Shown here: piece by piece, positions 34,913 through 55,373 of the stretch
Layout: the number at the start of each line of letters is the position of its first letter
How positions within the stretch are numbered: the stretch's first letter is position 1
Assembly: GCF_020889685.1 (NCBI RefSeq)
Contig: NZ_JACMYO010000003.1
Coordinates: 1 to 64,000, forward strand
DNA length: 64,000 bases
Source of the DNA: Bradyrhizobium oropedii
GTDB lineage: Bacteria; Pseudomonadota; Alphaproteobacteria; Rhizobiales; Xanthobacteraceae
Reading direction: 5' to 3'
Notes under the pieces: generated by a model
The model's database searches: none
The model's input: only the letters and a program-made list of their open reading frames with translations
What the model was told of the DNA's origin: nothing
Program-made: the position numbers and the translations under genes

Positions 34913-35221
34913 TTAGAGCTTGATCTCGACGTCGACACCGGCGGCCAGGTCGAGCTTCATCAGCGCATCGACGGTCTGCGGGGTCGGGTCGACAATGTCG
35001 AGGAGGCGCTTGTGAGTGCGCATCTCGAATTGCTCGCGGCTCTTCTTGTCAACGTGCGGCGAACGGTTGACGGTGAACTTCTCAATCCGGGTCGGCAGCG
35101 GAATCGGTCCGCGAACCTGAGCACCGGTGCGCTTCGCCGTGTTCACGATCTCACGGGTCGACGTATCGAGGATCCGATGGTCGAACGCCTTGAGACGGAT
35201 ACGAATATTTTGGCCGTTCAT
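34913..35221 (-). CDS. rpsJ: 30S ribosomal protein S10
   Basis: 102 aa: [73 protein letters not shown] in standard order. Besides its ribosomal role S10 is NusE, the partner of NusB and NusG in antitermination and transcription-translation coupling. First gene of the S10 part, 91 bases after tuf, with a hairpin in the gap. Confidence 0.99.
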
Positions 35222-35265
35222 TGCCGCTGTCTTTCTCTGTCGTCTTATCTGCGAATGGTGGCTAA

Positions 35266-35295
35266 CGGGCAGCGGATGATTTCATCCGCTACCCG
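35266..35295 (-). promoter_or_regulatory. Hairpin in the tuf-rpsJ gap
   Basis: AGCGGATGA (35271-35279) pairs perfectly with TCATCCGCT (35282-35290), extended by CGGG/CCCG after one mismatch. No T-run follows on the minus strand. Probably an RNA processing or stability element where str passes into S10. Confidence 0.5.
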
Positions 35296-35312
35296 CCAAT
35301 CCTGTTCGCTTA

Positions 35313-36503
<1,191 letters not shown>

Positions 36504-36543
36504 TTGACTCTCCGTTCAGTCGTTAGTTGCGAACCAACGACAA

Positions 36544-38616
<2,073 letters not shown>

Positions 38617-38646
38617 GAGACTGTTCCTTAAATTCCGTTGTTCGCC

Positions 38647-39132
<486 letters not shown>

Positions 39133-39504
39133 TTACTTCGGACGCTTCGCGCCGTACTTCGAACGACGCTGCTTACGGTTCTTGACGCCCTGGGTATCCA
39201 GCACGCCGCGAAGGATGTGGTAGCGCACGCCGGGCAAGTCCTTGACGCGGCCGCCGCGGATCATGACCACCGAGTGCTCTTGCAGGTTATGGCCTTCACC
39301 CGGGATGTAGCCGATCACCTCGAAGCCGTTGGTCAGGCGCACCTTGGCGACCTTACGAAGCGCCGAGTTCGGCTTCTTCGGGGTCGTGGTGTAGACGCGC
39401 GTGCACACGCCGCGCTTCTGCGGCGACTGCTGCAGCGCCGGCACCTTCTTGCGCGACTTCTGCACTTCACGTGGTTTTGCGATCAGCTGGTTGATCGTCG
39501 GCAT
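39133..39504 (-). CDS. rpsL: 30S ribosomal protein S12
   Basis: 123 aa from the ATG at 39504 ([24 protein letters not shown]) with AAGGGTGAAG upstream; the 54-codon longer frame is leader. The streptomycin-determining lysines are wild type: K43 in [13 protein letters not shown] and K88 in [10 protein letters not shown]. The PNSALRK Asp88-equivalent methylthiolation region is conserved. First gene of the str operon. Confidence 0.99.
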   Translation of the reverse strand: MPTINQLIAKPREVQKSRKKVPALQQSPQKRGVCTRVYTTTPKKPNSALRKVAKVRLTNGFEVIGYIPGEGHNLQEHSVVMIRGGRVKDLPGVRYHILRGVLDTQGVKNRKQRRSKYGAKRPK

Positions 39505-39913
39505 GCAGCCTTCACCCTTTAGTTCGCGCGAAAACCTTGAATGGCTCCGCAAATTTCTTCTCAGGACTAGCCGTCCCGTACGGCCCGCTCGACGCGGAAC
39601 AAGCACCCGCGCAAAGCGAAATCGCGCCAACCACTCATCACTGAGCGGAAAGCGCATCGACGCCACAGAGGACCGCGATCCCGAACCGTTCAGCGTTCGC
39701 TGTCCGGTCCGCCACCGAGGTCATGCATCCGAATTCACTCTCAAGAGGACGTGCTCAAGAGAACTAAAATCGTCCTGGCATTGCCTAGCTATCATCGACA
39801 GCGTTTGAGCGGCATTCGTCGAGGTTGGTGCCCGTCCGGCGCCTGAAAAAGGGCCTTGGGGTGTTCCGTTCCGACGCTGGCGTAGCTCACCGCCTGTCGT
39901 TAAGTGAGCGCCT
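39505..39913 (-). promoter_or_regulatory. Long 5' leader of the str operon
   Basis: About 400 bases lie between the predicted promoter and the rpsL ATG, unusually long, and no reading frame here looks like a gene. Two copies of CTCAAGAG (39740-39747 and 39754-39761, 14-base spacing) stand near the middle. The rest of the 700-base gap up to the divergent gene at 40206 (39941-40205) is AT-richer and holds no gene I can support. Confidence 0.5.
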
Positions 39914-39940
39914 TGTATAATCGAGAGGTAGTGAAGTCAA
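39914..39940 (-). promoter_or_regulatory. Candidate str-operon promoter
   Basis: On the minus strand CTTGACT (TTGACT at 39935-39940) and TATACA (39914-39919), with a 15-base spacer, or 16 if CTTGAC is taken as the -35. The AT-rich sequence upstream (TTGTCGTTTTGC) could act as an UP element. Confidence 0.55.
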
Positions 39941-40205
39941 GCAAAACGACAAGCCAAGAAACGCCTCTAGCACTTGCGTATTTCGCATTTCGCCAACACG
40001 CGGCGCGCGACGAAATATGACAGCCTGGGCGCCTCCCCTCACCCTTACCCGAATCTCCGGCGCGCGCCCGACTCATATATTTACCCGGATAAAACATGAA
40101 TAGAAACAACTCTCCCCAACTTCGTCCTGAAGGCAAACTTCGAAACTAAGCCTTTATTTGCCATTCGCAGCGCAAAAATCGGGGTCACGGCCACGGAAAG
40201 CTCTC

Positions 40206-41414
40206 ATGCGGTACACCGACATCGCGATCATCGGCGGAGGTCTTGCGGGCTCGACCGCAGCCGCCATGCTCGGCCGTGCCGGGATACCGAGCCTGCTGAT
40301 CGACCCCCACCAGGTCTACCCATTCGATTTCCGCGTCGAGAAGATCAGCGGCGACCTCCAGCTCGAGCGATTCGCCAAGACTGGCATTGCCGATTCCGTG
40401 CTCCGTTCGGCGACGCTGGACGGCGAGAACTGGATCGCGCGATTCGGCTATTTGCTCGACCGGCAGCCAAGCCGGCAACACGGCATCATGTACGACACAT
40501 TGATCGGTGCGATTCGGAACGAGATCGCGGGGTCGGCGGAGTTCATTTGCGACAAGGTGGTCAATGTCGCGACCAGCTCCGAGCGGCAGAAGCTCGTGCT
40601 CGCCGGTGGCGAGGAGATCTCGGCGCGCCTCGTGGTGCTCGCCAACGGCCTGAATGTCGGACTGCGCCGGATGCTCGGCATCGAGCGGCTCATCACCAGC
40701 CACTGCCACTCGATCTCGCTCGGCTTCGATTTCGTACCCGTCGGCCGCCCCGCCTTCCCGTTTGCGGCCATGACCTATTTCTCGGAGCGGCCGAGCGACC
40801 GCATTCCCTACATCACGCTGTTTCCGGTCGAGAACCGGATGCGCGCCAACCTCTTCACCTATCGCCAGGCCGACGATCCCTGGGTGCGGGCGATGCGCCG
40901 CAATCCGGTCGAGACGCTGAATGCCGCACTGCCGCGGCTGCGCCGGCTGACCGGCGAATTCGGCGTCGCCGGCGACATCAAGATCAGGCCGGCCGACATC
41001 TATGTCAGCACCGGCTATCGGCAGGCCGGCGTCGCGCTGGTCGGTGATGCCTTCGCCAGCACCTGCCCCGTCACCGGCACCGGCACCGACAAGGTGTTCA
41101 CCGACGTGGCCCAGCTCTGCGACGTCCACATCCCGGCCTGGCTTTCGACCGAGGGCATGGGTGAGGAGAAGATCACCGCGTATTACGACGATCCGGTCAA
41201 GACTGCGTGCGATGCCTGGTCGAACGCCAAGGCATTCAACTTCCGCGAGGTCTCGGTCGGCAGCGGGCCCTATTGGCAAGCCCAGCGCTGGGCGCGCTTC
41301 CTCGGCTATCTCGGCCGGGGCACGCTGCGCAGGCTGCAAGGCTCGCCGGCGGCGTCAGCGGCACGGTCCGCCAATCACTTCCGGCAACGTCCGCACGCCG
41401 CAGACCGGGCGTAG
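40206..41414 (+). CDS. FAD-dependent oxidoreductase, group A monooxygenase-like
   Basis: 402 aa from the ATG at 40206 (GGAAAG upstream). Rossmann FAD motif IIGGGLAGSTAA at 7-18 and an acidic end of beta-2 (LLIDPH, about 30-35). The second FAD motif VALVGDAFASTCPVTGTGTDKVFTDV is that of p-hydroxybenzoate-hydroxylase-like monooxygenases and halogenase/geranylgeranyl-reductase relatives. The substrate is unknown. It is divergent from the str operon and convergent with the ABC exporter gene. Confidence 0.83.
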   Translation: MRYTDIAIIGGGLAGSTAAAMLGRAGIPSLLIDPHQVYPFDFRVEKISGDLQLERFAKTGIADSVLRSATLDGENWIARFGYLLDRQPSRQHGIMYDTLIGAIRNEIAGSAEFICDKVVNVATSSERQKLVLAGGEEISARLVVLANGLNVGLRRMLGIERLITSHCHSISLGFDFVPVGRPAFPFAAMTYFSERPSDRIPYITLFPVENRMRANLFTYRQADDPWVRAMRRNPVETLNAALPRLRRLTGEFGVAGDIKIRPADIYVSTGYRQAGVALVGDAFASTCPVTGTGTDKVFTDVAQLCDVHIPAWLSTEGMGEEKITAYYDDPVKTACDAWSNAKAFNFREVSVGSGPYWQAQRWARFLGYLGRGTLRRLQGSPAASAARSANHFRQRPHAADRA

Positions 41415-41427
41415 AGGCGCGATCAGC

Positions 41428-41492
41428 AAGAGCGTTTTCGAGCGAAGTGAGTACCGGTTCGCGTAAAGAAAACGCGTCAAAGAAGAATCTAG
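41428..41492. repeat. Dispersed rhizobial repeat between convergent genes
   Basis: AGAGCGTTTTCGAGCGAAGT..ACCGGTTCGCGTAAAGAAAACGCG with inverted arms GCGTTTTC (41432-41439) and GAAAACGC (41468-41475). I recall very similar copies scattered through Bradyrhizobium and Rhodopseudomonas genomes. In this place it may also serve as a two-way terminator. Confidence 0.65.
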
Positions 41493-41525
41493 CGTCCGAG
41501 CATCGCCGGCGACGCGGCGTGGGAC

Positions 41526-43589
41526 TCACGCCTCGTCTTCGTCCTCATCCTCGTCGTCTTCATCCTCGTCATCTTCATCATCGTCCGCGTCGTCGTCGTC
41601 CTCGTCATCAGCGTCGTGATGGACATGCCCCTGGTCGTCCCACAGCCTGCGGTAGACGCCATTCAGGGCCAGCAGTTCCTCGTGCGAGCCGCGTTCGATC
41701 GCCCTGCCGCCGGAGATCACGATGATCTCGTCCATCTCGACCACCGAGGCCAATCGGTGCGTCGACCAGATCATGGTGCGACCCTCGGCGACCTTGAGCA
41801 GCGTGCGGTTGATCGCCGCTTCCGTGGTCTGGTCGAGCGCCGAGGTCGCCTCGTCGAGCAGCAGCACGGACGGATTGCGGATGATCGCGCGCGCTATCGC
41901 GATGCGCTGGCGCTGGCCGCCCGACAAGGTATCGCCGCGCTCGCCGACCGGCGTGTCGTATCGCTGCGGCAGGCTCATGATGTAGCGATGGATCTCGGCC
42001 TTCTTCGCCGCGTCCTCGACCTCCGCATCGCTCGCGCCTTCCTTGCCGAGCCGGATGTTCTCGCGGATCGACATGTTGAACAGCATGTTCTCCTGGAACA
42101 CGACCGCCATGCTGGCCCGCAGCGACTCGCGCGTCACCCGTCGGATGTCGACGCCGTCGATGGCGACACGGCCCTCGTCCGGCACGTAGAGCCGCAGGAT
42201 CAGGTTGATCAGCGTGCTCTTGCCCGAGCCGCTCGGACCGACGATCGCGATGCTCTTGCCCGCATTGAGCTTGAGGCTGAGATTGTCGAGCACCGGCGTC
42301 TGCGCCCCCTCATACTGGAAGGTGACGCGGTCGAAGGAGATGTCGTTGGTGATGCGCGGCAGATCCGGCGCGCCGGGCCGGTCGGCGCCGCGGGTCGGCT
42401 CGTCGAGCAGCTCCTGGATGTGCCGCACCGCCGCCGCCGACGAGATCGACACCGGGATGAAATGCATGAGATGGGCGATGTTGTACGACACCTCCCAGAA
42501 TGCGCTCTCGAAGGTCACGAAGGTGCCGACCGTGATCTGGCCCTTGGTGGCGAGATAGGCGCCGATCGCCAGCACCACGAGGTGGAGCAGCAGCACCGCG
42601 ATGGTGACGGTGCGCTCCACCATGGTCGACAGGAACATGGCTGACGCGGCCTTGGCCCGGACGTCGCGGTTGCGCAGCGTGAACCAGCCGAGCGCCCGGC
42701 GTTGCAGGTTGAACGCCTTCACCACCGCCTGCGCGGCGACGTTCTCCTGCACCGTCCCGAGCAGCGCGGCTTCGTTCTGCTTCTGCTCGTAATTAGCCAG
42801 CACCGCCTTCGGCGTCAGGATGCGCGGCCCGATCAGCGTGATCGGAAACACCAGCAAGGCGACCACGGCAAGCTGCCAGTTCAGGAACAGCATCAGGATG
42901 ATGCCGGCGATCAACTCGAGGCCCGGCAGCGCCGCGCTGTTGGCAAAGGTCTTGACCGAACCCTCGAAGGCCGACAGATCGATCGAGAAGCGCGACAGTA
43001 TCTCGCCGCGCTTGGTCCGCGCGAAATAGGCCGACGGCAGGTTCTGGACGTGCTCGAAGATGCGCGTCCGGACGTCGGCGATGATGCCGGCGCCAAGCCG
43101 TGCGTCCCAGCGCTCGTACCAGACTGCGATGATCGAGGTGACGATGCCGGCCACCGCGAGCACGCCGAGGATCTTGTAGAGGGCCTGGAAATCCTCCTCG
43201 CCGAGCGCATCGTCGATCAGGAACTTCAGGCTGAGGGGCATGATGACGTTGAACAACGTCTCGACCAGCACGCCGAAGGCAACGAATGCGAGCGGCTTCT
43301 TGTAGTTGGTCAGGATCGGCCTGATGAAGCCATAGATCGTGGAGAGCGCGCCGGCGGCTTCCTTGGCGGTGAAGACGACGAGATCCTCGTCATCATCGTC
43401 ATCGAGCTCGAACTCGTCGTCCTCGTCCTCATCCTCTTCGTCGTCAGCCGGCGCGGCGGCCGGCTTGGCGGCGGCAGCGGGCGGACCGGGGACGGAAGCA
43501 GGCTTCTTCTTCAGCTCGGGATCGTCAGCCGATGCGCGATTCGGATCGTCTGATGCAGGAGGTCTTGATGCAGGAGGTCTTGGCGCCAT
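41526..43589 (-). CDS. ABC exporter half-transporter (MsbA/LapB type) with acidic tails at both ends
   Basis: 687 aa from the ATG at 43589 (a GTG 16 codons upstream is possible). Six-helix exporter domain (about 85-390), then a nucleotide-binding domain with Walker A GPSGSGKST, Q-loop VVFQENMLF, signature LSGGQRQR, Walker B VLLLDEATSALD and H-loop STHRLAS: all ATPase residues are intact. Homologues export lipids, glucans or peptides. Unusual are a Pro/Ala-rich cytosolic N-terminus with an Asp/Glu run (about 49-70) and a C-terminus of some 30 residues made almost only of Asp and Glu after HVHHD. The substrate is unknown. Confidence 0.9.
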   Translation of the reverse strand: MAPRPPASRPPASDDPNRASADDPELKKKPASVPGPPAAAAKPAAAPADDEEDEDEDDEFELDDDDDEDLVVFTAKEAAGALSTIYGFIRPILTNYKKPLAFVAFGVLVETLFNVIMPLSLKFLIDDALGEEDFQALYKILGVLAVAGIVTSIIAVWYERWDARLGAGIIADVRTRIFEHVQNLPSAYFARTKRGEILSRFSIDLSAFEGSVKTFANSAALPGLELIAGIILMLFLNWQLAVVALLVFPITLIGPRILTPKAVLANYEQKQNEAALLGTVQENVAAQAVVKAFNLQRRALGWFTLRNRDVRAKAASAMFLSTMVERTVTIAVLLLHLVVLAIGAYLATKGQITVGTFVTFESAFWEVSYNIAHLMHFIPVSISSAAAVRHIQELLDEPTRGADRPGAPDLPRITNDISFDRVTFQYEGAQTPVLDNLSLKLNAGKSIAIVGPSGSGKSTLINLILRLYVPDEGRVAIDGVDIRRVTRESLRASMAVVFQENMLFNMSIRENIRLGKEGASDAEVEDAAKKAEIHRYIMSLPQRYDTPVGERGDTLSGGQRQRIAIARAIIRNPSVLLLDEATSALDQTTEAAINRTLLKVAEGRTMIWSTHRLASVVEMDEIIVISGGRAIERGSHEELLALNGVYRRLWDDQGHVHHDADDEDDDDADDDEDDEDEDDEDEDEDEA

Positions 43590-43764
43590 GAAACCAACCG
43601 ATGCTCCACGGCCGGCATGACCGCAAATCGAAACCACAGCGGCGAACGCTGCCGGTACAATCCTATGCGATCACAATGAATTCGGCAAAGCGTTTGGAAC
43701 GGCCGGTGCGCGCACACGCTCCGGTCGAATCGGGATCACGGTTTGCCGCCGTTTGACACGTGGT

Positions 43765-43791
43765 TGACGCAAGGCCGATCGCCTTGCGTCA
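43765..43791. terminator. Perfect hairpin downstream of the oxidase-methyltransferase gene
   Basis: TGACGCAAGGC (43765-43775) pairs exactly with GCCTTGCGTCA (43781-43791). It begins about 20 bases past the stop at 43812 but lacks a T-run on the minus strand. It may terminate or separate the transcript from the downstream ABC gene. Confidence 0.45.
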
Positions 43792-43811
43792 GGGACTGGT
43801 CGTCGCTGCCG

Positions 43812-45872
43812 CTAGTCGTCGAGGTCGGCTTCGACCTTGTCGAAGAAGGAATAGCGCAGGCTGTCGGAGTCGGCGTACCACTGCCCCGGCCCCTTGTTGG
43901 CGGCCAGCGTCAGCGTCCACAGCGCATCGGTGCAATCGCGGCGGTGCATGGACAGGTCGAAGCCGTTGCCGAAGAACAATTCCGACCACTCCCACCAGGT
44001 GCCGAGCTTCTTCACCCCGCGCAGCAGGTCGTAGCGATCGATCACAGCGGGCGCCATGTCCGAGGTCACCGACGCGAACACGACGCCGCTCTTGACCACG
44101 CGGTTGAGCTCGCGCACGCCGCGCACGACCTGCTTCTCGCCGAGATGGCACAGCGAGGTCTCGAACACGAAGTCGAACTCGTTGTCCTTGAAGGGCATGT
44201 CGGCGATCGAGCCGAGCTTGTTGTACTTCTTGAGCGCCTTCGGCGTCTTGCCGTGGATGTAGCGGTTGTTCTCGATACCCCAGGCATCGATGCCGCTCTC
44301 GCGCAGCGCGCCGACCAGTTCGCCGCTGGCGGAGCCCGCGATCAGGAGCTTGTAGCCCTTCGCCCTGCCCCAGACCGTCTTGATCAGGTCGGTCAGATAG
44401 GCCGGGTCGGTGAAGTTACGCCAGACTTCGCTGTAGGGGCCGGCGCCGCGATAATTCTCGAAATAGCTGCGGTCGATCCTGTCGGACAGCGTGCCCTCGT
44501 CCTGCGCGCGGGCGCGGCGCAGCCGCATCATCTCGGTGACGATGATGTCGGTCGCGGCATCGGAGGAATCGAGCAATCCGTTCAGCGTCGAATCGAACAA
44601 ATAGTCGCCGACCACGACGATGCCGGGGTGCTGCTTCGGCTCGGGGCGGTGGTTGGTCATGACGTCGCGCACCGGCAGGCCGCCCGGCAGCGCGTTGACC
44701 GACGACAGCCAGCGATGGATATTGCCCTCGAGGAAGTGTTCGCGCGCATCGCCGAGCGAGGCAGGCAGCGACTTCAGCGCGGCGTCGATCAGTTCCTGGT
44801 CAGAGAGATTGGCGAAGGCGAGCGCATCGGAGCCCGCGATCAGCCAGTTCAGCACGCCGTGCTTGCCGACATCGTGGCGCGCGCCCTCGTTGTAGACGCA
44901 GCAGCCGCCGAACGCTTCCGACATGAACCAGGCACCCGGGATCTTCTCGCCCCAGAACGGCTCGTCGAACAGGATCGAGACGCGCAGATAATGCGCCGGC
45001 CGGTCGAAATAGGCGACGTGCTTGACCATCGACTTGCGCAGCGCCTCGCCGTCCCAGCGCATGGTCGCGAGCCAGGAGTGCGGCAGGCAGACCAGCACGA
45101 GATCGAAGTCGCGCGTCTCCGGCCCCTTGCCGTTCATCATGTTGAGCTGGTAGCGGCCTTGTTCGGTCTTGCCGACCTTGAGCACGCGATGGTTGAGCTG
45201 GATGTCGGCATTGACTTCCGAGCGCAGGCAATCGATCAGCTGCTCGTTGCCGTTCTGGATCGAATACAGGCCGATATAGCCGTCGACATCCATCACGTAG
45301 TTCTTCAGCGCGTTGAGGCCGTTGGTGTTGTGGCTCTCGGTCGCGAGGTCGGAGCGCGCCATCACCTTGAAGAAGCGCTTGGCGGTCGCGTCCTCGACCT
45401 CTTCGTCGAGGATCTGCTCGGCGGTCTTGTAGGCCCAGGGGTGCTCATTGTCGTGGGATCCCACGCCCTCGTAATATTCGATCGGCGACACCAGGTCGCT
45501 GCAGCGCTTGCGGAACGCCTCGATCGCAGCCGCGGTCTTCGGCCCGTATTTGCGGCGCATGCCGGGGACGTCGGCGAGCAGCTCGCCGTCGAGGTGCACC
45601 TGCTCGGCATCCATCGGGATCGTCTGCAGGCCGAAATGCTGGATCAGCTCGCGCAGCGGATCGGGGCCCGTCATCGAGTAGTCGTAGATCTCGGCAACGC
45701 CGGCCTCATACATGGCAGGCGCGGTTTCGAATTTGCGCGTGACGACCTTGCCACCCAGGCGGTTCGACGCCTCGAAGATGGTGATGCGGCAAAGGTCGCC
45801 GAGTTTGCGCTTCAAATACCAGGCGCTCATCAGCCCCCCGGGGCCGCCGCCTACAATTGCCAAGTCGAGCAT
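43812..45872 (-). CDS. Fusion of a flavin amine-oxidase-like domain with a SAM-dependent methyltransferase
   Basis: 686 aa in two parts. Residues 1-450 are an FAD-binding amine-oxidase/phytoene-desaturase-like domain: GGGPGG (8-13), FEASNRLGGKV (33-43) and the C-terminal FAD motif GIVVVGDYLFDSTLNGLLDSS (417-437). Residues 480-655 form a class I methyltransferase: motif I LLIAGSASGELV (509-520), acidic motif II GIENNRY (532-538, Glu534), IADMPFKDNEFDFVFETSL (556-574) and LNRVVKSGVVFAS (589-601). No signal peptide. A flavin oxidase and a methyltransferase in one chain suggest successive oxidation and methylation of one substrate, which I cannot name. It is transcribed towards the ABC exporter with a 222-base gap. 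Confidence 0.85.
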   Translation of the reverse strand: MLDLAIVGGGPGGLMSAWYLKRKLGDLCRITIFEASNRLGGKVVTRKFETAPAMYEAGVAEIYDYSMTGPDPLRELIQHFGLQTIPMDAEQVHLDGELLADVPGMRRKYGPKTAAAIEAFRKRCSDLVSPIEYYEGVGSHDNEHPWAYKTAEQILDEEVEDATAKRFFKVMARSDLATESHNTNGLNALKNYVMDVDGYIGLYSIQNGNEQLIDCLRSEVNADIQLNHRVLKVGKTEQGRYQLNMMNGKGPETRDFDLVLVCLPHSWLATMRWDGEALRKSMVKHVAYFDRPAHYLRVSILFDEPFWGEKIPGAWFMSEAFGGCCVYNEGARHDVGKHGVLNWLIAGSDALAFANLSDQELIDAALKSLPASLGDAREHFLEGNIHRWLSSVNALPGGLPVRDVMTNHRPEPKQHPGIVVVGDYLFDSTLNGLLDSSDAATDIIVTEMMRLRRARAQDEGTLSDRIDRSYFENYRGAGPYSEVWRNFTDPAYLTDLIKTVWGRAKGYKLLIAGSASGELVGALRESGIDAWGIENNRYIHGKTPKALKKYNKLGSIADMPFKDNEFDFVFETSLCHLGEKQVVRGVRELNRVVKSGVVFASVTSDMAPAVIDRYDLLRGVKKLGTWWEWSELFFGNGFDLSMHRRDCTDALWTLTLAANKGPGQWYADSDSLRYSFFDKVEADLDD

Positions 45873-45997
45873 ATCGATTCCGTCGTCTCCGGCACTGCCA
45901 AACAGCCGGTCTAAGTCACCCTAGCAAAAGCACTTTTCTGCCTGAAGGGAAGATGAACAAACTGCGTCCCTGCACCGCAGCAGGGAAACAAAGCAGC

Positions 45998-46023
45998 AAA
46001 AAGGCCGGCAAAACGCCGGCCTT
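45998..46023 (-). terminator. Terminator of the rpoBC operon
   Basis: AAGGCCGGC (46001-46009) and GCCGGCCTT (46015-46023) form a 9-bp stem; on the minus strand TTTTTGCTGC follows. It begins 28 bases after the rpoC stop. Confidence 0.9.
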
Positions 46024-46051
46024 CTCGTCGTTACCGTAGTCTTGCGGAGGC

Positions 46052-50254
<4,203 letters not shown>

Positions 50255-50346
50255 GGTCTTCTCCTCGCGTGCCGATCGTCACCGGCAGCAAATTCGAAAC
50301 TTTTATTCAGCGCACGCCCCACTCAACGTCCGAGCGGAGCGCGAGG

Positions 50347-50369
50347 GCCCGGCGCGCATCGCGCCGGGC
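50347..50369 (-). promoter_or_regulatory. Perfect hairpin in the rpoB-rpoC gap
   Basis: GCCCGGCGCG (50347-50356) pairs with CGCGCCGGGC (50360-50369) around CAT, only 14 bases past the rpoB stop. Very stable, no T-run. Probably an mRNA-stability or processing element. Confidence 0.5.
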
Positions 50370-50382
50370 ATGATCGCAAGCG

Positions 50383-54501
<4,119 letters not shown>

Positions 54502-54942
54502 CGTGGCCTCTCATTTTCGTCGCCTTTATGGGGCGAACCTTCCGGGAGCGACTGCCATCGGCCCCGGGTTGAATTTCGAATCGTCCCGAAGGAACGAAGC
54601 CCAAGTTCAGGAATTAAATCCCGGTCTCGGCCCCCATCGCCTCCAAAACGCAAAACGACGCGCGGGGCGCATCACTGCACCCGCTCGTCCAAACGCTTCG
54701 CTTTACGGACTGAAAAAGCCCGAAATCTGACTGTCTCCCAACGGCTTACACCGGGTGCCCTGCCGCCCCCGCCGCCTACCGTGTTTTTCCGCTGCCAGCC
54801 CCATATGGGATGGCAATAAAGGAGATTCGAGGGTTAAGTCCACGCATCCCCACACTTTTTTGTGTCCGCTACGCCACACGACAACCTGTCGCACGACGTT
54901 TGCATGGCCCGGGAGCGCCATTCGGCGCTCCCGGATCGCGCA
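54502..54942 (-). promoter_or_regulatory. rplL-rpoB intergenic region with attenuator-like hairpin
   Basis: No gene in these 441 bases. A perfect 11-bp hairpin, CCGGGAGCGCC/GGCGCTCCCGG (54909-54919 with 54924-54934), begins eight bases after the rplL stop. It lacks a T-run. A second, weaker palindrome (CCAGCCCCATATGGGATGG, near 54795-54813) and CACACTTTTTTGTG (about 54851-54864) lie further in. In E. coli the matching gap holds an attenuator and an RNase III site; similar roles are plausible here. Confidence 0.55.
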
Positions 54943-55320
54943 TTACTTGAGCTCGACCTTGGCGCCAGCCTTCTCGAGCTGAGCCTTGATCTTCTCGGCT
55001 TCGTCCTTGTTGACGCCTTCCTTGACGGGCTTCGGAGCGCCTTCGACGAGGTCCTTGGCTTCCTTCAGGCCCAGGCCGGTGATGGCGCGGACTTCCTTGA
55101 TGACTTCGATCTTCTTGTCGCCGGCGGCAGCCAGCACGACCGAGAACTCGGTCTTCTCTTCAGCCGGAGCAGCGGCACCGCCACCAGCAGCCGGGCCGGC
55201 AACCGCAACGGCGGCAGCGGCGGACACGCCCCACTTTTCTTCGAGGAGCTTGGCGAGCTCGGCCGCTTCGAGCACGGTGAGGCTCGAGAGGTCGTCGACG
55301 ATTTTCTGCAAGTCAGCCAT
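54943..55320 (-). CDS. rplL: 50S ribosomal protein L7/L12
   Basis: 125 aa: N-terminal dimerisation helices ([32 protein letters not shown]), Ala/Gly/Pro hinge (about 35-52) and factor-binding C-terminal domain ([48 protein letters not shown]). Forms the flexible stalk that recruits translation GTPases. 53 bases after rplJ; the gap includes TGGTTCGAACCA, a 12-base palindrome. Confidence 0.99.
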   Translation of the reverse strand: MADLQKIVDDLSSLTVLEAAELAKLLEEKWGVSAAAAVAVAGPAAGGGAAAPAEEKTEFSVVLAAAGDKKIEVIKEVRAITGLGLKEAKDLVEGAPKPVKEGVNKDEAEKIKAQLEKAGAKVELK

Positions 55321-55373
55321 TGTTCAGTTCCTTAAACGTTTGGTTCGAACCAGGTTTGAGATTAGCGAAGGGG

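Noticed and set aside
39900..40136. 78-aa minus-strand frame upstream of the str promoter
   Set aside because: It overlaps the predicted promoter, has no ribosome site and no recognisable features.
55341..55352. TGGTTCGAACCA as a T-arm of a tRNA between rplL and rplJ
   Set aside because: No acceptor stem, D-arm or anticodon arm can be drawn around it; it is only a palindrome.
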